A DNA stretch of 41,772 nucleotides from Caryophanales bacterium UBA6380 (GTDB lineage Bacteria; Bacillota_I; Bacilli_A; RFN20; CAG-826): NCBI GenBank assembly GCA_002438785.1, contig DJQS01000009.1:1-41772 (forward strand), given 5' to 3'. Shown here in pieces: positions 23,613 to 30,448 of this stretch. The position numbers were made by a program, and so were the translations under genes. The notes beneath the pieces are model-generated. The model did not search any database and was not told the DNA's origin. It was given only the letters and a program-made list of their open reading frames with translations. Within the stretch, counting starts at the first letter, position 1, and each line of letters opens with the position of its first letter.

Positions 23613-24012
23613 TCATGGTAGAATGTTAGAGCAAGCTCATTGGAGTTTACCTTTTGAATATACTTGTGTTGATATTGTTAATTACACCAAAATATTAGAG
23701 TATCAAGGAAGCAGAAAACATCATAATAAACTACCAGATATTTCTAACACTAAGGGAACTGCCTATATTTCTATAGATAAAAATGGTATATTTCATCAAT
23801 TAAGAATTTATGATTATTCGGGACATCCAATGATTGATATCGATTATGGTTTTCATAAACAATTTGGTAATAATCCAACATTACATATACATTTTTGGAA
23901 AGGCTCAAAATTCCATGGTGATCCTAATACAATAAGGCTTTTTAACAGAAAAGATTTTAAAAAATACAATAAATATTTGAAGGGAATTATTAAAGATGAA
24001 TGGATTAATTGA
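23605..24012 (+). CDS. Unknown His-rich protein linked to a DUF4417 remnant
   Basis: 135 residues from the ATG at 23605 (MGSHGRMLEQAHWSLPFEY), chosen because GGGAGG lies 10 nt before it; ATGs at 23551 and 23587 are weaker. A glycine-rich start is followed by a beta-rich segment (TAYISIDKNGIFHQLRIYDY) and then by a region with HKQFGNNPTLHIHFWKG containing spaced histidines, and it ends KKYNKYLKGIIKDEWIN. Small proteins of this layout are found after DUF4417 or head genes in phages and integrative elements. I do not know its function. The next gene overlaps it by 17 nt. Confidence 0.6.
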   Translation: MGSHGRMLEQAHWSLPFEYTCVDIVNYTKILEYQGSRKHHNKLPDISNTKGTAYISIDKNGIFHQLRIYDYSGHPMIDIDYGFHKQFGNNPTLHIHFWKGSKFHGDPNTIRLFNRKDFKKYNKYLKGIIKDEWIN

Positions 24013-24277
24013 TAAAGATGAACTTAAAAGTTCAATGGATAATTTAAGATATAGGGAAGTTGTCATTAGTTACAAAGGCTATAGATATCATATTGAAGCA
24101 TATGATAAAAAATATGTTATCGGAATATTTGAAAGAAAAGAATATCGCATTAAAAAATGGATAGTGGTCGTTGGTAACTCAAATGATGATGCCTTTCAAA
24201 AACTTATGAATGAATCATTATTTATGGGTAATGCATTAAAGGATATTTTAGACAAAATAGAATGGATTGAAGGATAA
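23996..24277 (+). CDS. Unknown small protein, partner of the preceding gene
   Basis: 93 residues, no recognised family, no signal peptide or membrane helix. The centre looks like an antiparallel beta-sheet (YREVVISYKGYRYHIEAYDK, YRIKKWIVVVGNSND), followed by a C-terminal helix (AFQKLMNESLFMGNALKDIL). AAGGGA lies about 11 nt before the ATG. The 17-nt overlap with the upstream gene indicates translational coupling and a functional pair. An immunity or partner role is only a guess. Confidence 0.6.
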   Translation: MNGLIDKDELKSSMDNLRYREVVISYKGYRYHIEAYDKKYVIGIFERKEYRIKKWIVVVGNSNDDAFQKLMNESLFMGNALKDILDKIEWIEG

Positions 24278-24519
24278 GCACTCATATAAAAATTATATAA
24301 TTATAAGCAAATATTCATTTCATAATTACTATATTCAATACGATGAATCATTAAATATAATTTTTAATATCTAAATGTTTTAATCTACTTTAATGCTAAT
24401 AAATAATAATTTTTTTCAATATTTAGTATGAGTTAATTCGTGAGTTTATATCTGAAAATTCTTTGAAGAACGGAAAATGTTTTATTTTATCATCTATTAA
24501 ATTCAGCTTATTCATATAA
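24278..24519. other. AT-rich gap upstream of the MATE promoter
   Basis: I see no gene, tRNA or strong hairpin in this stretch. The regulatory sites of the MATE gene lie directly after it. Confidence 0.5.
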
Positions 24520-24533
24520 TGTAAGCGTTTTAA
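24520..24533 (+). promoter_or_regulatory. cre-like operator (CcpA site)
   Basis: TGTAAGCGTTTTAA matches the Gram-positive cre consensus TGWAARCGYTWNCW at 13 of 14 positions. It lies 2 nt upstream of the -35 box of the MATE gene. A CcpA-type regulator is not in the window, so this is a motif call only. Confidence 0.5.
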
Positions 24534-24535
24534 TA

Positions 24536-24563
24536 TTGACATGGAGGTTTTAAACAATATAAT
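24536..24563 (+). promoter_or_regulatory. Promoter of the MATE gene
   Basis: Perfect TTGACA (24536-24541), 16-nt spacer, perfect TATAAT (24558-24563), 17 nt before the ATG, which has GAGG as its ribosome site. The strongest consensus promoter in the window. Confidence 0.85.
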
Positions 24564-24580
24564 TATCGCGAGGAAAAAAT

Positions 24581-26098
24581 ATGAATGTATTCAAATGGTT
24601 TAAAAATTTATTCAATCCAATAGATTTAACTCGTGGTAGTATTCTAAAAAATATTATTATTTTCTTAATTCCTATATTACTAAGTTTAATTTTTCAGCAA
24701 TTATATTCATTAACTGATGCAATCATTGTTGGTCAAACTTTATCAAGTCCTGAAATTAGTGGTATTAATGATGTTGGACCATTATGCAATATTGCTTTAC
24801 AATTTGCTATTGGTTGCACTAGTGGTTTTTCAGTAATAATAGCCAATTTAATTGGTAAAAAAGATAAAGATGGGGCAAGAAAAAGTTTCATAGTTCAAAT
24901 AATTTTAAGTTTAATTATAACAATTATACTAACTATTACATTTTGTTTATCAACAGATAGTTTATTATCACTTATGGATATTAAACCAAGTGAAATAGAT
25001 GTAAACAAGCAAATGGTATATGAAGCAGCCCACGATTATTTATTCGTAATTTATTTAGGAATAATTTGTCAAATGGGTTATAACTTAATTGTTGCTAATT
25101 TAAGAGCTTTAGGTGATAGTTTTACTCCATTCTTATTTTTAGTATTTGGAACAATTGCAAATATCTTTTTAGATTTACTATTCATTATTCCTTTAAAATT
25201 AGGAGTTGCTGGAAGTGCTTGGGCTACTAATTTATCCCAATTATTAGCTGCAATTGGTTGTTTTATTTATGCTTTTATTAAATATCCTTTTTTAAAGCCT
25301 AAAAAGGAGGATTTTAAATTTAATTATAAATTTATAGTTGCTCACCTTAAAGATGGCTGTCCATTAGGATTTAATTTTGCTATTTTACAAATTGGGATAG
25401 TTATAATGCAAATGGCTGTTATATCATTTGATTATGATCCAAATGGCAATATGTTAGCAACTCAGCCTGCACAAATTGGTTATTCGATTGCTTGTAAAAT
25501 AATTATGATTTTAGTTAATGCTTATAATGCTTTAGGAACTTGTGCAATAACGTATTTTGGTCAAAATGATGGTGCTAAGAATTATGAAAGAATCAATAAA
25601 GGATTTAAAACTTTATTTATAATTGGAATCATTATGTGGATTGGTTTAGGTGGTATATTTTTATTAATGACCATCAATGGAGCATATTTATATATCTTCT
25701 TAGATAAAAGTAAAATAAATGCCGATGTTATTAAATTTGGTAATGATTATTTATATGTTACTTTACCATTATCAATTATAGTAATGATATTAATATTATT
25801 AAGAAATACATTAAGTGGTTTAAATAAACCATTAACTCCTTTTTTAGCAGGTATTGGTGAGTTATTAGCTAGAAGTTTATTGTGTTTATTTTTACCTGAA
25901 ATTGTTAATGGTGGTCCTATTAATTCCTTAGCTAATGATGCTTCATATATTACAACTTGTTTTGCTGATCCATTAGCTTGGATTGCTGCTAGTTTAATTA
26001 TGATTGTTCCTATGATATTAGTTATAAAAAATAATAATAAATTGATTGCTCAAAATAAAATAGTAGAAGGTAATTCTCCTACTACTATTAATAATTAA
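24581..26098 (+). CDS. MATE-family multidrug/toxin exporter
   Basis: 505 residues with about twelve helices in two similar halves. The NorM/DinF-like pattern is seen in LIPILLSLIFQQLYSLTDAI at the start, NLRALGDSFTPFLFLVFGTIANIFLDLLFI in the first half and RNTLSGLNKPLTPFLAGIGELLARS in the second. MATE proteins expel cationic or other drugs against H+ or Na+. It is closest to the Firmicutes type whose first helix carries VGQTLSSPEISGIN. Strong promoter with a cre-like site. Convergent with the lipoprotein gene, 3 nt apart. Confidence 0.93.
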   Translation: MNVFKWFKNLFNPIDLTRGSILKNIIIFLIPILLSLIFQQLYSLTDAIIVGQTLSSPEISGINDVGPLCNIALQFAIGCTSGFSVIIANLIGKKDKDGARKSFIVQIILSLIITIILTITFCLSTDSLLSLMDIKPSEIDVNKQMVYEAAHDYLFVIYLGIICQMGYNLIVANLRALGDSFTPFLFLVFGTIANIFLDLLFIIPLKLGVAGSAWATNLSQLLAAIGCFIYAFIKYPFLKPKKEDFKFNYKFIVAHLKDGCPLGFNFAILQIGIVIMQMAVISFDYDPNGNMLATQPAQIGYSIACKIIMILVNAYNALGTCAITYFGQNDGAKNYERINKGFKTLFIIGIIMWIGLGGIFLLMTINGAYLYIFLDKSKINADVIKFGNDYLYVTLPLSIIVMILILLRNTLSGLNKPLTPFLAGIGELLARSLLCLFLPEIVNGGPINSLANDASYITTCFADPLAWIAASLIMIVPMILVIKNNNKLIAQNKIVEGNSPTTINN

Positions 26099-26101
26099 TG
26101 A

Positions 26102-26968
26102 CTAAATTTGATTAAAGACGACTTCACCATTTTCTAAAACTATTTTTTCAAATTTTAATTTAAATTCTTTGTCTAAATCTTCGTTTTCATATTTAATTAT
26201 ATAAAGTGTTCGATTATTATCTTTATCAAATTCTTTTACTAATTTGTATTCGATATCATTTAATTCATATTCTAATTTTTCTTTATTAGTTTCAATTTCT
26301 TGTTTTACTTTATATTCTAGAGTTTTAGTTCCGTTTTCAACTACAGTATATTTAAATTTATTTTCAATTTCTTTTCCTTCTATTTCATAAGATTCTTCAA
26401 CTTTTATATATGACTCATTATTCATATTAATTTTAAAGATTCTTTTATCTTCTAGTTCATCATCTTCTTTTTCAGATTCACTAAGCGAAATAAATGAATA
26501 GTAGTTATTATTATCAAATGTAGCTACTCCATTCATTACTTGTTTAATTTCAATTTCATCATCATCTACTTCTTTAATTTCTTTAGGTGAATTATAAAAT
26601 AAGTTATAAGTTACATATTCTTCATTTAAACCTTTAAATGTAATTATTTCTTGATATTTATAAGTTTCATTATTAATTTCTTTATTAACTTCACTAATTT
26701 GTGAATCAAATGTATATCCATTTTCAAGCATTAAATCTAGTTGAGGTAATATTTCTTTAATTTCATTAATATCATTTTCACTAATATCAGATTTTTTAGA
26801 TAAATTAAATTTATTTACATTTGAAATTGATTTAACTAAATTTAAACTAGTAGCTGCTTGTAATGTAAATTTTTGATCATCTTTAATAACTTTTTCATCG
26901 TTAGATAGATTACAACTAGTAAGACTAATTCCAATAAATAAACTTGTAATAATTAAACTTTTTTTCAT
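26102..26968 (-). CDS. Acidic lipoprotein related to the anti-sigma sensor domain
   Basis: 288 residues: signal peptide with lipobox LTSC (Cys19), then a hydrophilic, Glu/Lys/Asn-rich exported domain. From about residue 99 to the end it resembles the extracytoplasmic part of the anti-sigma protein encoded upstream. The shared pattern is N-x-TYKY, then F/Y-YN, then EI and VDDDE, with a similar C-terminal stretch (DKEFKLKFEKIVLENGE versus DKDFDLELKNIKLEILENN). It has its own promoter-like element identical to that of the sigma gene, and AAGGAG before the ATG. Function unknown; a ligand-binding or decoy role in the same sensing circuit is inferred. Confidence 0.75.
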   Translation of the reverse strand: MKKSLIITSLFIGISLTSCNLSNDEKVIKDDQKFTLQAATSLNLVKSISNVNKFNLSKKSDISENDINEIKEILPQLDLMLENGYTFDSQISEVNKEINNETYKYQEIITFKGLNEEYVTYNLFYNSPKEIKEVDDDEIEIKQVMNGVATFDNNNYYSFISLSESEKEDDELEDKRIFKINMNNESYIKVEESYEIEGKEIENKFKYTVVENGTKTLEYKVKQEIETNKEKLEYELNDIEYKLVKEFDKDNNRTLYIIKYENEDLDKEFKLKFEKIVLENGEVVFNQI

Positions 26969-27002
26969 AATTTCTATTCTCCTTTTTTATAATTACACTA
27001 TT

Positions 27003-27032
27003 AATACGAATAGAAATTATAAATTATTGGAT
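27003..27032 (-). promoter_or_regulatory. Putative ECF sigma-dependent promoter of the lipoprotein gene
   Basis: On the minus strand: ATCCAATA (27025-27032), 16 nt, CGTATT (27003-27008), about 34 nt before the ATG. Both boxes and the spacer length are identical to the element before the sigma gene (28673-28702). ECF promoters typically have a conserved AA-containing -35 box and a -10 beginning CGT. Confidence 0.7.
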
Positions 27033-27036
27033 TTTT

Positions 27037-28143
27037 TTAAATTATTTTTTTATATTCTTGATAAGTATATGAATGAGAATTATTTTCTAAAATTTCTAAT
27101 TTAATATTTTTTAATTCTAAATCAAAATCTTTATCTACATTTTTAATATAACTATTAAATGTATATATATTATTAGTTTTATTTATATGATTAAATATAT
27201 AGTCAAATTTATCATTTTTATCTTTAATTTCAAAATCAAAATCAGTTTCATTATCTTCTAATTCATAATTAAAAATTATTTTTTCTTTATATTCATTATC
27301 ATTAAATTTTGAATATGATTCAAAATTTAATATTGAATAAGAATTTTCAATTTCATTATCTTCAATTTCATTTTCACTTCTAATAATATAACAATCGTTA
27401 TTATTATCTAGATTAACAAATTTAATTTCAACTTCAGATTCAAATTCATCTTCATCTTGTTCTATTTTTTTATTAATATTAGCTAAATATGTTTTATTAT
27501 TAATTATGTAAATAGCTTCAATAGAACTTATTTTTTCATCATCATCAACAATTTCATGAAGATCATTATAATAAAATTTAAAAAATTCTTTATCTTCATA
27601 ATAATATATACTTAAATATTTATAAGTTTTATTATTTAATTCATATTTGTCAACTAAAGCAGTATTTTTACTAACTAATTTTTTATAATTAAAATCTAGA
27701 AAATTATTCACAAAAGTTAAATTTTGATCAAAAATTTCCACAGTAAAATTAAATTCATCTTCATTTATATTACTATTAGCAAATTTCATTAAATTAGTTT
27801 TATTAACAATATTAAAACTATCATTATAATTAGAAAAAGAGATTAGTTCATTAAACAAGTCACTTGATTTGTTTGGTGTAATAAAATTAGTGTTATTTTG
27901 ATTAATTGAATTTTTGTTAAATAAAAGCCCAATAACTAATGATGTAGCTAAAACCATTGATAATCCACCAAAAAGTATGCTAAAACTAATTATTTTCTTC
28001 TTTTTTTGTTTATTTTTTTTAGTTATATCTATTTTATTTTTAACTAATTCATATTTATTTAAGATATTTAAAGAAGTTGTTTTTATTTCATAATTTGAAC
28101 TATTAGTAAGATTAATTATTTTTTTATCATCTACTTTTTTCAT
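27037..28143 (-). CDS. Putative membrane-bound anti-sigma factor
   Basis: 368 residues: a short basic cytoplasmic N-terminus (1-50), one membrane helix (about 51-76, IISFSILFGGLSMVLATSLV then IGLLF), and a large acidic exported domain. The N-terminal part lacks the H-x3-C-x2-C zinc motif of ZAS anti-sigma factors, so it is not a classical one. Identity is inferred from topology and from the ATGA overlap (28140-28143) with the ECF sigma gene. The exported domain resembles the neighbouring lipoprotein. It could instead be a membrane effector of the same operon. Confidence 0.7.
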   Translation of the reverse strand: MKKVDDKKIINLTNSSNYEIKTTSLNILNKYELVKNKIDITKKNKQKKKKIISFSILFGGLSMVLATSLVIGLLFNKNSINQNNTNFITPNKSSDLFNELISFSNYNDSFNIVNKTNLMKFANSNINEDEFNFTVEIFDQNLTFVNNFLDFNYKKLVSKNTALVDKYELNNKTYKYLSIYYYEDKEFFKFYYNDLHEIVDDDEKISSIEAIYIINNKTYLANINKKIEQDEDEFESEVEIKFVNLDNNNDCYIIRSENEIEDNEIENSYSILNFESYSKFNDNEYKEKIIFNYELEDNETDFDFEIKDKNDKFDYIFNHINKTNNIYTFNSYIKNVDKDFDLELKNIKLEILENNSHSYTYQEYKKII

Positions 28144-28664
28144 ATTTTTAGCTCCTTTTTTAATTTTTTAATTGAATTATTATAAGACCATAAAATTGTT
28201 CCTAACGATCTAGAGGTAACTTTTGAAATTTCTTCAAAAGTTAATTCCCCTAAAACATGCATCATAAATATATCAACTTCTTTAGGTTTTAAAATATTTC
28301 TAATCTTATTTATAATAAAATCTTTGTCAATTGATAAATGTTCTTCACTTCCATTATCAATCTTAGAATCTTCTAAATAAATAATGCGCTGATGTTTTTT
28401 TAAATAATCTAATGATAGATTTTTACTTGTAGTCATTAATAAACCAATTATAGAATTATTCTCATTAACATTTGTTAAATTATTTAAAAATTTAACAAAT
28501 GTTTCTTGTAAAAGATCTTCACTTATTTCGTGATTTTTAATAATTGAAAAGATATTATAAAAAATAAGTTCTTTAAGTGAATTATAAAATTCATCAAAAT
28601 AACTCATATCATTATTTTTTAGTTTAATACATAATTCTTTAAGTCTAATTTCATCTATATGCAT
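28140..28664 (-). CDS. ECF-family RNA polymerase sigma factor
   Basis: 174 residues with region 2 (about 22-90; EISEDLLQETFVKFL, then LLMTTSKNLSLDYLKKHQR) and region 4 (about 118-172; LKPKEVDIFMMHVLGELTFEEISKV, then LGTILWSYNNSIKKLKKEL). This is the two-domain ECF architecture. It would direct polymerase to the CGTATT-type promoters seen here. Its CGTATT box (28673-28678) ends only 8 nt before the ATG and there is no Shine-Dalgarno, so its own mRNA should be leaderless or nearly so. Overlaps the anti-sigma gene as ATGA. Confidence 0.92.
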   Translation of the reverse strand: MHIDEIRLKELCIKLKNNDMSYFDEFYNSLKELIFYNIFSIIKNHEISEDLLQETFVKFLNNLTNVNENNSIIGLLMTTSKNLSLDYLKKHQRIIYLEDSKIDNGSEEHLSIDKDFIINKIRNILKPKEVDIFMMHVLGELTFEEISKVTSRSLGTILWSYNNSIKKLKKELKI

Positions 28665-28672
28665 ATATTATA

Positions 28673-28702
28673 AATACGACTAATTAATTAAATATATTGG
28701 AT
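28673..28702 (-). promoter_or_regulatory. Putative autoregulatory ECF promoter of the sigma gene
   Basis: On the minus strand: ATCCAATA (28695-28702), 16 nt, CGTATT (28673-28678). It is the exact counterpart of the element before the lipoprotein gene. A TATAAT overlaps it 2 nt before the ATG, which is too close to serve a translated mRNA. Confidence 0.7.
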
Positions 28703-28707
28703 AAAAA

Positions 28708-29388
28708 TTATAAATAATTTAATAAATCTATTAAGTTATTAACCTTTTTATTTTTATAATCATCATGAAGATGATTTATATCTACTAATATTGTATCAAT
28801 ATTTGAATTAATACCACCTTGAATATCACTACTTAAAGAATCTCCAATGATTACTACTTCATCTTTATTTAAATTTATTTTATTTAAAACATAATTAAAA
28901 AAGTCTACATCTGGCTTAACATAATTAATTTCTTCAGAAATAAAAACTCCATCAACATAATTAATTATATTAGAATCTTTTAATCTAGCGTGTTGAATAA
29001 AAGAAACACCATTAGTAATAATATAAATTTTATATTTTTGATGTAATTTATTTAAAACTAGTAATGCATTATCAAATAGATAGTGTTTTTTACTTAATTC
29101 AATTTGAAATAACTTACTTATTTTAACTACATCAATATTTTTTATATTAAGAATTTCAAATAATTCAGTGAATCGATGAGTAAGGCAATATTCTCTATTA
29201 ATTTCCTTTCTTTCTAACATTGACCAATGTTTATAATTTATCTTTTTAAATATATTAATATTATCTTTATTAAAAGGAACATTGCATATTTTAAATATAT
29301 ACTCTAATGCCTCCAATTCTCCTTTTTCAAAATCTAATAATGTACCATCAATATCAAATAATAATGCTTTAATCACTCTTTTTTCCAT
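28708..29388 (-). CDS. HAD-superfamily hydrolase, YjjG/YfnB-type phosphatase
   Basis: 226 residues. HAD motif I is LLFDIDGTLLDF (nucleophile Asp), motif II the Thr-Asn in IYIITNG, then Lys in YVKPDVDFF and motif IV VVIIGDSLSSDIQGGINS. The helical cap lies between motifs I and II, as in nucleotide-phosphatase-like members. Substrate is not readable; YjjG relatives dephosphorylate (non-canonical) pyrimidine nucleotides. No Shine-Dalgarno; TAAAAT (plus strand 29396-29401) ends 7 nt before the ATG. Confidence 0.88.
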   Translation of the reverse strand: MEKRVIKALLFDIDGTLLDFEKGELEALEYIFKICNVPFNKDNINIFKKINYKHWSMLERKEINREYCLTHRFTELFEILNIKNIDVVKISKLFQIELSKKHYLFDNALLVLNKLHQKYKIYIITNGVSFIQHARLKDSNIINYVDGVFISEEINYVKPDVDFFNYVLNKINLNKDEVVIIGDSLSSDIQGGINSNIDTILVDINHLHDDYKNKKVNNLIDLLNYL

Positions 29389-29543
29389 ATTATGTATTTT
29401 ACATTATTTAAGCGTTTTTTTAACGATTAATTATGTTAAAAATATAAATTTGTTTTATAACTTTATAAAAAATTTACAATACATAGAATGAAAAACATTA
29501 AAAACATTGTTAAAATAAAAATTATTAACATTGGAGACAAATT

Positions 29544-30167
29544 ATGGGAAAAATTCTTATTAAATTTAAAAATTATACATCGATATTTTTTGGTCTACTT
29601 TTATTTCTAAAATTTTTAAAATATTTATCCTCAACTGATAATAGCCTAATGCTTTCTACTGGTATTATAGGAGTTATAATAAGCATTTTCTATTTAGTTA
29701 GTGGCGCTATTAAAATTTTTATTGATAATACAAAAAATAAATTAACTAATGACGTATTAAACGTAATCACAATTTTTTTATTTCCATTATTTTTTATTTT
29801 TATAATCATAGTTAATCTTATTAATTTGACATCAATTAATTTAACTGGTTGGACAATATTAATATTTAGTATAATCATTAGTTTTGTTTTTTTATCTTTT
29901 TATATCATTTCAAAATGTTATAAAAAGATATTCATTAAAATAAATTATTTATTTTCATTTTTATTTATTTTAATTTTACTATTAAACATATTATTTAATA
30001 GTTATGGTAATTCAATTTCTTTAGGAAATATTGATGTAGTAAGTTTTATTATTTATGTACTATATAGCTCAATTCTTATAAATTCTTTAATTGAAGATAA
30101 TAAAATAAGTGATGATAAAAATAATAAAGACTCTAATGCTCAAATAAATAATAATATTGATGAATAA
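29544..30167 (+). CDS. Integral membrane protein, unknown function
   Basis: 207 residues with about six hydrophobic segments (roughly 14-31, 36-58, 70-92, 101-123, 131-150 and 158-182) and a hydrophilic tail rich in Asp, Asn and Lys from 184. No family is recognised. GGAG lies 8 nt before the ATG. Single gene between two minus-strand units, followed by a strong terminator. It is not obviously part of the ECF cluster. Confidence 0.7.
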   Translation: MGKILIKFKNYTSIFFGLLLFLKFLKYLSSTDNSLMLSTGIIGVIISIFYLVSGAIKIFIDNTKNKLTNDVLNVITIFLFPLFFIFIIIVNLINLTSINLTGWTILIFSIIISFVFLSFYIISKCYKKIFIKINYLFSFLFILILLLNILFNSYGNSISLGNIDVVSFIIYVLYSSILINSLIEDNKISDDKNNKDSNAQINNNIDE

Positions 30168-30225
30168 TCTATTTTATTTATAAAAATTTCGTGCCTTAAT
30201 AAAGATTATAAAACATGTAACTAAT

Positions 30226-30269
30226 AAAAAGTACCCTTATCCTAACATCTAGGATTTAGGGTACTTTTT
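30226..30269. terminator. Strong bidirectional terminator
   Basis: AAAAAGTACCC (30226-30236) pairs with GGGTACTTTTT (30259-30269), and the inner part ATCCTA/TAGGAT extends the stem. It lies between the plus-strand membrane protein and the minus-strand tRNA-Ala and can serve both. Confidence 0.9.
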
Positions 30270-30335
30270 AACTAAGAGTGTTAATAATAATGAACCATAT
30301 TTATCATTTTTAATAAGTTCACTTTGATTTTAATT

Positions 30336-30411
30336 TGGTGGAATAAACGAGGATCGAACTCGCGACCTCATCGTTGCGAACGATGCGCTCTCCCAACTGA
30401 GCTATTATCCC
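30336..30411 (-). tRNA. tRNA-Ala (anticodon CGC)
   Basis: On the minus strand: acceptor GGGATAA/TTATTCC with the G3-U70 pair that identifies alanine tRNAs, anticodon arm CATCG-TTCGCAA-CGATG (anticodon CGC), T-arm GAGTTCGATCCTC, and an encoded CCA (30336-30338). It reads GCG. It lies directly downstream of pyrG, 38 nt after its stop. Confidence 0.95.
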
Positions 30412-30448
30412 ATAATATATCAACACATTTGTTGATATACTTATTTTA

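Noticed and set aside
29409..29425. Second cre-like site near AAGCGTTTTTTTAA
   Set aside because: It lacks the TG start and the final C/A positions and lies in a run of T; the match is too poor.
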